Shown: piece by piece, positions 31,930 through 42,306 of the stretch
How positions within the stretch are numbered: position 1 is the stretch's first letter
How the letters are laid out: the number at the start of each line of letters is the position of its first letter
NCBI RefSeq assembly: GCF_954871325.1
Contig: NC_088775.1
Span: forward strand, 81,321,561-81,385,560
Length of the DNA: 64,000 nt
Source of the DNA: Gordionus sp. m RMFG-2023
Taxonomy: Eukaryota; Nematomorpha; Gordioida; Chordodea; Parachordodidae
Reading direction: 5' to 3'
Translations under genes and position numbers: made by a program
The notes under the pieces: generated by a model
What the model was told of the DNA's origin: nothing
What the model saw: only the letters and a program-made list of their open reading frames with translations
The model's database searches: none

Positions 31930-34900
31930 ATGACAATGGAAATTAATGAGATTCGAGTTATTGGTATGAGATCTGCGAATATATAATTTAAATAATGTTG
32001 TATTTTAGTGTGCGAAGCTAAAAATCTGAAAGGAAAGAAAAAAGGTAATTTTAATGCATTTTTCTTATATATTTTGAAATTTTGCCTTTATAAATATAAT
32101 AAATAATTTAAAATAATTCAATTATACGAGTTATTGGATGTCTGATCTGCTATATAAGTAACATTTATTAGCCCTGATTGTTTTCTTTTAAATCAGTCTT
32201 TTAATTAAGTTACAATGAGAGATATGGGTTATTTATTAATTAAATAGTTATAATATGATTATATATTGTTTAGAAAACTATATTTATATGCATAATAAAA
32301 TTTAGTATGTACGATTTCAGCAAAAGTAATATATAATTTATTGTATATAGTAGTGTTGTTAAAAAGCCTGATTCAAGTCTACCTTCAAAAAAGGCCCAAT
32401 TAAGATTTTAGCCAAAATAATACTATGTAAACCTCGAGATTTGTTTAAAAGATGTCCAAATCTTTTTGCCATTTGTGAACCAAATCTCTAGGTTTACATA
32501 ATAATATTTTGGTTATGATCTTAATTGAGCTGTTTATTAAAATCCACTCGAATTGGGATTTTTAACAACAATGGTGTACAGGAATAATCCACCAGCTATT
32601 ACTTTGTATAGATAATTAACATGTTACCTTTTTGAAGATTTATTATTTTATATTAAATTTTTATAAAGATTAATTGTATATTTATACCCTCATTAAATCT
32701 ATCATAATGATATGCATTGGGCCTAATTTTTCAAGCCTGGCCCTGCCCGAAATTTTTTTAAAAAAGATTTGCCGGCCTGGCTCGAACCTGGAATTTTTTT
32801 AAAAAAGTTTTGCCAGCCCAACCCGAACCCGATTTTTTTTAAAAAAAAATTTACTGGTCCAGTCCGAATTGATTTAAATAAAGAAATTAATTTTTATAAT
32901 TACTCAAAATTAAAGAGATATGTTATATGTCATTTAGTTTCAATAAATAAAATCAAATATTTTTATTTTACATAGGGCCGGGCCTAACTTAGCAGATCTC
33001 TAATTGTTATACCTTTTTTTTATCTCATTAATTATAGACACCTGCAACTTTTTAAAGATATGAAGGTGATTTCTTTGCATGTGATTTATATATTTGATTG
33101 ATCTATATTTAGTTTTTGAACAACCAATTTATTTTAGTTATTTTGTTTAAAACCAAATGAGTGGATCCCTTAATTGGGGACTAAGATTGCAGGAAATGAA
33201 TTTAAAAAAAGGAATGGAATGTTCCCTTTTGTGATTATTTTTATTTAACAATTAAAGTATTTCCTTTTGTTAGTTGTTCTTTTCAAATATACCTACAAAA
33301 ATATGAATCAAAACAATAATTTACTTCATATTTTTTAAATAAAATTGCATAATTATATTTTTGAATTTTATAAATTAAAACATTATTTTATTATCGAATA
33401 TTGGATTCAAAAATAGAAAAAAAAGTCATATAGTATAGATGTGGAAATAATAAAAAAATGAAAGTTCTCTGTTAAATACCCAATAATTTTGAATATTTAT
33501 GATAATTTTTAATGATTTTGTCAAATACTAAATAAAAAATGATTTGACAAATAAAATATTTTCCTTATTTGAATTTTTAAATAAATAATTTTGTTATGCA
33601 TATTCATTCAATTTTTATTTCATTCATCTATTCTATTATAATTTTACATTCAATTACATAATAATTAGGGATGTACTGACATTTTTTATTGGGTTGGATT
33701 GGGCCAATATGTCACCCATTTTAAAATATCGGTTATTGGCCAATAAATAAAATTGAAATACATTTTTATATTTATTTATTAATAATTAATTATTAAACAT
33801 TGTGCCATATTGTTATTTTTTTATGCAACCTGTTTATAAAAGTGTGTGATAACTCTTCAGAATCAGTTTTTAGTGAAGCTGGTGATATTGATAGTCCCCA
33901 ACACCACAGCCTCTGATAAATTGGAAATTTTGATATTTCTAAAAAGAAACCTTCCATATATTTATTTTAAATATTTATTTCAAATTTTATAATATATTTG
34001 TTTATTATTTATTATGTAAATAGATAAATGTTATTACTTATTATATAAATAAGTGATTTATCAATAAAAATATTTTATATACTTTTAGAATTGAATTGAA
34101 TATAAACTATAACTGATCATTATAATATATTTAAATGATATATGTTATGGTATAGTTAAATTATAGATGTTATACTAATAAAAATTATATTAAAATTTAA
34201 AACCATTGATAAGATATGATATTGAATTGGTAATCAGCCGATATCAATTTAATATGGGATTGGATCAGCCACCAAAAGATGGTATCAGTACACCCCTAAT
34301 AATAATTAATTTCCTTTGATAACAACAACATTTTGGGGAATTAGAAAATACTATATGAACACAACACTCAAAGGAAATCATAATGATTGAAGAATCTCAT
34401 TTGGGCTAACCTTTGCGCCTAGATTTATATATAGATTATTAGCTGAAAGATTGTCAATTACTGGACTTTATAGTTTATATTAACTATGTCATCATGTAAC
34501 ATTTCATCAATCATAAAGCAGTTTTAAAGTTGTTACAGGGAGTAGACTTTAAAACAACACTGGATAAAATAAAAAATTTACAATATACTGTTTTGTTTTT
34601 AAGGGATATTGATATAATCAGAATTTTTCTGAGACAAGAAAAAGTCAAAGCGATTTGGAAGAATGGGCCCATACTGATAGTGATTTTTTTAAATCTCCAC
34701 ACTCAATGATTAATTTAACAATTGAATTGTTCAAAATTTATTAAAAATACTTTTTATCTTAAGATTTTGATATGAAGAAATTGATTATCGAGAAAAGAAG
34801 ACAAACACTAACCTTAAAATTTGCAGAAGAAAAAAATACAAATCAAACCTTTTTATCCTCACATTGGCTCCAACTATCTTAAATGTGGAGCTGGGATATT

Positions 34901-37900
34901 TATTTTTGAAAAAATAAACATTTAATTGCTTCCCTGTTTAAACTCTACACTTCATCATTGTAATATATGATATCGAATGGGCATACCTTGTAAAGATGGT
35001 TGTCACTTGTTCCTGCAGTTTAAATTTTTTTAAAAAAATTTCGAGCCCTTGAATACCCATTTTCTTTCTAATTGCACCAGTAATTTTAAAATAATTTTTT
35101 GGAGATGAATTTGCATGGCAATATTTTGGCTCGATCTTATCTGTATATAGCAATTTAAATAAAGTGATAAAAAAAATGAAGTAAAATGTAAATTAGTGTC
35201 AGTAAAGAGTTCAATGAATCATATAAAAAAATAACTCAATATTATCCCCAAACTATTTTACAATTTATTGAAAAAAGGTATAACTTTTATGACAATAAAT
35301 ATAAATAGCTCTATAGTCAAAAATGGCGATTTACCCCTTCAAAAAATAGATAAAAATTTTTTGAAAATTTATATACAACCAAGCCTTATTAAAGTTAAAC
35401 CGTTCTTATTTTTCAATTTCTCGTTCAAATGTCTCTACTGAGCATTTTAGGTTTTAATGAATAAATCATAAAGAAAAAATCGTTCTTAATCATTTGAATT
35501 ATTTAGAATTTATTTCACACAAACGCATTATTTTAAATGTAATAACGTTTATCCCGCGTAATCCCTTTTTAATAATTTAATCTTCCGCCATAAATTTTAT
35601 TGGATATATTTACTCCACATCCTTGAAGGCCTTTGGTCGACTACTTTTTGGAGGCAAATTTATTAGTGGAAGGGGGGGGGGGTTAGGATTTCGAGTTTCC
35701 GACTTTTGATTTTTACTACAATATGATTGATCAATTTATATAAAACAATTTACGAAATACAAAATGAAAGAAGTATGAAAAAACACCAAAGCTGGGATTA
35801 ATTTTTTTTATAAATTTAATCCGGGCGAGGCTTGAAAATGGATTTTATCAAAAAAATCTGGGGTGGGCCTAAGAAATCGACATCGGCAGGTCTCTGATTT
35901 ATCTAGTCGTCGAATGAGTATTAAAGTGTTTTATATTCCACCCATTTATAATTTCAATGAAATTACTATTTACTTGATACCATTAAATATTGACAAAGTT
36001 GTTAAGGAGCGCTCCTTATAGGGTTGGAGTGCAAATTTAATGTATAAATTACATTTTTTAAATATTACAAATCTATTTATTTGTTATTTAAATTCAATAA
36101 AAATGAAATTCTATTTTATTTAAATTTATGCTATATTAAATGTTGAGCCGAGTTTTATATTGGTTTTTCATCTAATCAATTATTAAAAATCAAGTTTTTT
36201 TTTCTTTTGATATTGAAAATTGTAAGTCATATTTATATTCATTTTATATATAATAAAAAATAGTTTTTTATATTATGAATCCAGACGAATAATTATCTAT
36301 TTAAATAACTTTATTGCAGATTTTCAAGTTTTTAATGATGAAAATATCATTTCGGCTATTATCCATCCTGCATTCAAATTAAATTGGGAATGGATAAAAA
36401 ATGCCCAAAATATGGAACTAAAATACAAATTAATTAATTTTTTAAGAAAACAAATTCCTGATGCAAAAATAGCTACTAGTTCACGGGAACCCTGCGATGA
36501 TTTGGATGATTCTTTTGGATTCCATGAAAATGATCATCGATAATATATTGGACAAATATTTTTTTAATAATGATATTACTATTTTTGATAAATTTCCTGA
36601 ATTAAAAAATATTTTTATAAAATACAATACCCCGCTTCCCTCTAGTGCTCCTGTTTAGTATTGCTAAACAGGTTTTATGGGAGAGGCGTGGATGTTTGTT
36701 GGATTCAAATTTAGAAAATATTTTACTTTTAAACGTTAATAAAAGATTATAAATATTTTGATATATTATTTAATATAAATAAAATTTTTTTGATAAAAAA
36801 ATATGATTTTGTTTCGTGTACTTTCTAAAAAAGATTAAAATCAAAAGAGCGGCTATAAGGTGGACACTCTATTACTTGTAGCGTGAGCTAGCTACTTTTA
36901 AAAAGGAATGTTGACAACTCTGAATATTGATATCGATAACAATATTAATTTTTAGCATTCTAACTTAAACCGCCATTTCTATACATAAATTATATATGTT
37001 AGCGGTAATGTTTTATTTTTTCAACTTAAATCATTTTCTGAGCGGGTTTTTTTAATTTAAAAATCTGATTTTGTAGATATATTTCCATCATGTTTGAAAT
37101 TCTCATCTTACGAATTGTATTTGAGTCATTTATGATTCATATAAAAAATATATAGAAAATCGAATATAAATTATATTAACAGGTTAATGACAAAATTGTC
37201 TGATTTTCATAGGGTAGGTATTCCAAACATGGTGGAAAACATTTCCGATAAAATCAGGTAAATATGATTTAAAGTTGTAAAAATAACACATTGTCGGTAA
37301 AAACACAATCACTTATATATATATTTTAAATCTAAATTTTATTTTTAAATTTGATAATGAAATCCATCTAACAAAGTTAGATTGAATTCTTTTTATATAA
37401 AATAAAATCCTTATATTTTACAATCATTAAAATGAATAAAATATTATAGTATCCGATAAGGGTTAGCCCAAAACGGTTAAACCGGTATTAACCGTTATTA
37501 TTTCCCAAACTATACAAAATTTGTCATTCGAGCCTCTAAAAATGTCACGAACCGGTTTGAACCTTTGATATTTTAAGTCTTTCAGTTTTGACTAAAAAGC
37601 ATTATTAATTATTTTTAGGTATTTTTCTATATTGCTATTTGACCGTGCCAGCTACCCAAGTTAGCATATAGAAGTGTATTCAGCCCTAAAATTTATTCTT
37701 CCTCCTTATAGATATAATTAGACAGATGAGAATCGTGATAATATTTTATTTCTTTATATATGATTCGTATTTTTAGAGAATAAGTGATAAATTTAAAAAA
37801 TATTCTTTTTTTTGTATACATAATTCTAATACGCTTGTATGCGAAAAGGTCTGAAACTGGTTTAAAGTTACGGGAAATTATATTTTTGCGAACCGAACCT

Positions 37901-40554
37901 AAACTGTTATTTTTATCTGAGCCGAAGCGATATTTGTTAGTGTTATTTCTGACTTGTTTTAAATGTTAATAAATATCTTATTAATTCGAGTAAAAATAAA
38001 TGTATATCAAAAAATCGATAATATATACATTTATATTTGAAAAAATTAATAAATTACTCCTATTAAATCAAAAATATTTTAAGCGATCTGTAATATCGAA
38101 TTAATTTATTAAAATATATTTTTAAAAATCGCATATTCAATATTTTCAAGAGCTATAATTTTAATAGACCTGTATTTATATATATATTTATCAAAATATT
38201 CAGATCAATGTCGGGCATCTGTTATATTTGGAATTGGAAATGATAAATTTAGGACTTCAATTATCGATGAGCCATCTGGGAATATTGTTTGGAACGAAGA
38301 ACAGACAATGTAAAAATAAAAAAATGTTTATTTTAATTTTTTTTCCCGTAATTTTTTCTCTTTTCATTTTACAAAATTACAGAAAAGTTGTCAATAATAA
38401 TTCGCACTCTAGTAGATCGATGAAATCCCAATTAGATGGTTCTTTAAAAGGATACAAACCATTGATATTTACGGTAATGGACAAGACGCATGTTATCGGA
38501 AAAGTTTTTGTACCTTTAGCCAAATTAACGCCCACTTTGAAAAGATACACTTCTCAAATACAATTGGAAGAAAAAATGTGGTCTTCCCTCGAAGGCAGTG
38601 AAAAAATATCTGAAGATACACTGAACGCTCACAAAAATGCGCCTTTGCTCATATATGAAGCTCTGATAACCAAATATCACATCAACAGCACAAAAGCCAA
38701 AGATTTAAATCACTCACGTCACGTGGCTCTGAATGATACCAAACAACTTCCAAAGAACTTAAATAACGATCGAATTGACAAGACCAAATCTCTCAAGAGG
38801 TCGTCACCCAATGAGATGTTCCGATATAATGATATATCACTTATGTCCCATAAAGACGGGTCCGATATACCCCGGATCTCTCATTTTGAAAATGACATTA
38901 ACACCGATAACACATCTTTAAAAGAGGATAATAAAGATAATCCCGAAAAGAATCCATTTAATGTTCACAACGACGATTCCAGCTTAGCCACTTTTTTAAA
39001 TCCCAACAATGATAATCAAAAGAAATCAAATTCCTTAACGAGAGTTCTCGGGCAGTTAGGGTCAGTAGGAGGTCCCTTCGCTTCTAGAAGCCCTCACTCC
39101 TTTGGCGATTTTAAAGTGGACAAGAAGAAAGAATCTCACAGAAGAAATTACTCCTCTTCTAATGCATCCACTTTTTCCGTTTCCTCGTCTTCCACCACAA
39201 ATAAAGAAAGCAAATTAGCCGGCATATCGTCAGCTATAGCCCATTCTTCTTTTTCCAACGTCGTGAAATCTTTCTTCACAACTGGAGAAGATAGAGATAA
39301 GGATATAGAACGTGATACTTCTATAAGCGGTAATATAAGTAAATCCGGGTTGGAGGATTTAAGTGATCATTACTTCGATGCCACAAAAATTAATGGAAAT
39401 ATCAAGGACCTCCAGGAATGTGATATTTCTAAAAATCCTATAATAAGTGGCGTTTCTCCGATGGAAGCTGCTATAAATGTGGAAACCAAAATAATTATAA
39501 GGGGTCAGAATTTGGGACTGTACAAAGAAGATATATTATCGGTTCATGTATGTAGTGTGGAATGCTTACGCTCTTTGCATTATTTTGCCCCTTACAAAAT
39601 TTCCGTGTTACTTCATCCTGACTCGACATGTGTTGGAGTGGGGGAAATTTTGATGGTAACAAAATCTGGTGGAACTAGCCGGTGTTTAGTAAAATTTCGA
39701 ATATATGACCCGGTAAATGCGGTTATGACATTTTAAAAATTGATAAAAAAAAATTTCAGCCCAATTTCTTATATATTAATATTGCAATTAATATGTTTTA
39801 TACTTTTAAAAGAAGAGCGCAGCTCAAATATCTGACGAAAACGTAAATGCTGAAAAGAATATTTCCGGTTGTAATAAGCTTGTATCCAAAGATCTTGAAA
39901 ATTCGCGCAACAATTTATCAGTGTGCGGTTATGGTGGATTATACTACCTCGATTTGATGAAACAAAATATGACGTATAACGATACTAACCAACAGCCTAC
40001 TACATTTAGTTCCACCTTTACTCCAATTAATGCTGCACATAACAATGTCAACGAACAAGTTTTTTTTAATAAAAATAATATAATATTCGTTAACAAACCT
40101 TTATTTATATTTATTTTGAATTAAAGAATACAAGCAAATTAGAAAATATCGGACCTCAAAATAATCCTTTCAACAACATTATTAATTTTATTCGGCAAGA
40201 AAATAAAGAATGTCATTATGTCCCAGCTAAATCTATTAAACCAACTACGCTTGATTTGTATTCATTGGAAAATTGTATTTTTTTAAAAAAAACTTAAAAT
40301 TGAAAATTTCATTTTACGTATTTACATTCTTAAAAGGTTCGCACGATGGCTTAATTGGCGAAATATATAATTTGAGGAAGCACATTGAAGGTTTAAAAGT
40401 CTACTTTATCCTTATCTTACATGATTCTATAACAGATTTGACAATGGAAAACAAATTAATGAGGTATTACGTTGATTCATTAGTGCTAAGGGTAATGGAG
40501 GTGTGTCCTGAACATCTAGAAAAATCTCGATTCAATCCAAAAAGACAACTTTAA
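31930..40554 (+). CDS. Class I Rab11-FIP-like protein with an inserted Sec5-type IPT/TIG domain
   Basis: Exons are 31930-31963, 32009-32044, 38204-38309, 38383-39712, 39813-40058, 40127-40274, 40337-40390 and 40436-40554. All introns are GT..AG with matching phases, giving 690 residues. The C2 domain (about 1-115) shows RVIVCEAKNLKGKKK, RASVIFGIGNDKFRTS, GNIVWNEEQT and IFTVMDKTHVIGKVFVPLA. A Ser-rich linker follows, with NPF motifs at about 248 and 597 (EH-domain ligands in class I FIPs). An IPT/TIG domain (about 410-505) has ISGVSPMEA, IIIRGQNLGLY, SVECLR and VTKSGGTSR, as in EXOC2/Sec5. The last 55 residues match the FIP Rab11-binding coil, with KLMRYYVDSLVLRVMEVCP. Class I FIPs are Rab11 effectors on recycling endosomes; C2 binds membrane. 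Intron 2 is 6.2 kb and full of transposons. The frame is open to 31897, so an upstream exon is possible. Confidence 0.88.
32351..32570. repeat. Fold-back MITE (ACGGCTC family), diverged copy in FIP intron 2
   Basis: Starts TAGTGTTGTTAAAAAGCCTG and ends GGGATTTTTAACAACA. The interior carries CTCGAGATTTGTTTAAAAGATG and its near-complement. Family layout as at 12848-13069. Confidence 0.7.
32722..33001. repeat. GGCCCGG-family repeat in FIP intron 2
   Basis: Blocks such as GCCTGGCCCTGCCCG, GGCCTGGCTCGAACC and GGGCCGGGCC are separated by T/A runs, and the right end reads GCAGATCTCTAA. The left end is eroded. Confidence 0.55.
33666..34298 (+). mobile_element. Short hAT element with exact 8-bp target duplication
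   Basis: Ends TAGGGATGTACTGAC and, at the right, GTATCAGTACACCCCTA form an inverted repeat. The octamer ATAATAAT is exact at 33658-33665 and 34299-34306. The body keeps a trace of a hAT C-terminal domain on the plus strand (NSSESVFSEAGDID then LEILIFLKRNL, about 33850-33960). It lies within FIP intron 2. Confidence 0.85.
34307..35812. other. Intronic DNA without an assigned gene
   Basis: Part of FIP intron 2. Two unassigned minus-strand frames of 60-70 codons exist (34511-34702 and 34938-35153); neither has a recognisable motif. A short G run lies near 35672-35681. Confidence 0.4.
35813..35898. repeat. GGCCCGG-family repeat fragment
   Basis: CCGGGCGAGGCTTG, GGGGTGGGCCTAAG and the terminal GGCAGGTCTCTGAT identify a short remnant of the family. 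Confidence 0.5.
35994..36922 (+). mobile_element. hAT transposon remnant with exact 8-bp target duplication, in FIP intron 2
   Basis: Starts CAAAGTTGTTAAGGAGCGC and ends AATGTTGACAACTCTG; exact octamers AATATTGA flank it (35986-35993, 36923-36930). The plus strand keeps pieces of a transposase C-terminus: FNDENIISAIIHPAFKLNW near 36325, then FIKYNTPLPSSAPV and RRGCLLDSNLENILLLNVN near 36610-36750. It is the same subfamily as the element at 13843-14894 by its fragments. Confidence 0.9.
36931..38203. other. End of FIP intron 2
   Basis: AT-rich intron sequence up to the acceptor CAG at 38201-38203. Words with AACGGTTAAACCGG near 37470 and AACCGAACC near 37890 may be a decayed MITE, but no ends were defined. 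Confidence 0.4.
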
Positions 40555-42306
40555 AATTTTGCATTAGACAAATCAAAGAGCTACCAAATATTATCGTGCA
40601 ATTTTTTAAATATAGGATTTATAGTTATATTTTAAAGTCTTCCATTTAAGACATTTACTAAAAATAATAAATAGCATTTTTAAAAATTATTAATTTTACT
40701 TTATTCTATATTTTGGTTTATATATTTATCGAAATGTGATAATAATATGGATTAATTTAGCAAATTTAACCTATTTAATTATACCTATTTAAAATATCAA
40801 CCTTAAAATTAATTTATTAAACCTAATAAAATAGTAATTTATTTTTTAATTATTTGACCTTTGAATCATGCTATAATATCTAAACCAGCCATATTGTTTT
40901 CAATTTTAACTGATAACAACCATAATAATTAACCCTTATTTAAAAAATTGCCTAATTAAACCATGAGATAAGAGGAAAAAAATTTATCATAAAAAAAGAA
41001 GGAATAAAGCGGTGTTAATTCTATTTATTTATTAAAATCTTATTGCAGAATTACATTATATAAAGATAAAACAATTACGGCTAACAAGTTCAATTTGAAA
41101 GCCAATTTTATGAATTAAATAATTAGAATTATATTTTTGTGGAAATAGGGGCTTTTTTCAAACAAAATAGGTACATCTCTGATCTAAACTAACAAAACAT
41201 AGTGTTTAAAAAAGTGAGCCACTGATTTTGAAAGCGTCTTTTTTATAACGACTGGGCAAAGTCGGATTTGGGCATTGATTTTAAAATTATTTCGAATCTC
41301 GACAAAATTATAAATTTGTTTTCATAAATGTTTTTTTTCTGTTAATACTAATTTCAAAAAATTTTATTATCAATCAGCATTTATAATTTTGAATTTCATT
41401 AATTTTTTTTAAATCGAACTGGCCCTAATATTGACTTAAAAAAATTTAAGGAACCTAAAACTGGAATAGTTTTTTCGCTTCTTTGAATTTATATTTTTCG
41501 ATTAAAAACTTTTGGCCTGATAATAGATAAAAATTCAAGCTTGGTATAGGGCCTAAAAATAAATTTTTGTCCAACATAAGTTGAATTTGCATAGATGGCT
41601 TTAAAAAGTTCTATTCGAGCAAAGCCTTTTTTTTTAACTTAAAGTAATTTTAAATGTTTTAATTTATCTTTTCTTTATTGAGCAAGAAAACACGTAAGAA
41701 AAATAATATATAAATAAATAATCTTTATTTTCATTTTTAAATCATACATAATAATATAAACGAATACATTATTTTTTTTAAAAAAACCCGAGTTATTTAT
41801 TCCAAAAAATTTATCTAAAAATCACTTTTAATAATTCATAAAAATATTATATATTATGCATATTCATATTGTATTTGCAATTTAAAAATTGTCATGTACA
41901 AAATATTTGGTATCAAATTAGCCTTAATATAATAAATATTTTTTTAATCCACGTAATTGTTGCATATAAAGTATTTATTTTGTAGGATAAAACGATAGGA
42001 TTCTTCAAATGCATTATGTTATGGCTATGTAGCTATTAGTGAAAATTATTTGGCGCCAAATAAGCCCAATAAATATCTAAGTAATTGCATACATTGTTTA
42101 TAAAATTTCAGGGAAAAAATAAAATGTTAGTATTTAAGCTTCTAATGTATTTTGACTATTTAATTATCACGATAATAAGGCAAAAAAATAAAGATATATC
42201 AAGCTTTTAATTCCGAATCTGATTAAGCCAAACAAGATTTCAAGGACCAAAAATTACTGAACACGAATTCATAAAAATTGGGTAAGGATTATAAAATAAT
42301 CATGAT
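40555..42306. other. Convergent intergenic region between FIP-like gene and FUT8
   Basis: About 1.75 kb of AT-rich DNA shared by the 3' ends of two convergent genes. No further coding region or repeat boundary recognised. Confidence 0.5.
40666..40671 (+). promoter_or_regulatory. Possible polyadenylation signal of the FIP-like gene
   Basis: AATAAA 112 bases after the stop codon. The distance is plausible, but the hexamer is common in this AT-rich DNA. Confidence 0.35.

Noticed and set aside
38228-38382. N-terminal part of the 502-codon open frame at 38228-39736
   Set aside because: The first 51 codons are in the wrong frame and include an intron. The C2 coding sequence runs in another frame through 38204-38309 and is spliced to 38383.
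39713-39736. Last residues of the same open frame after DP
   Set aside because: They lie in an intron. The donor GT is at 39713 and coding resumes at 39813.
39816-39823. Acceptor GCGCAG at 39821-39822 for FIP exon 5
   Set aside because: Its phase is incompatible with the upstream donor at 39713. The acceptor before 39813 keeps the frame.
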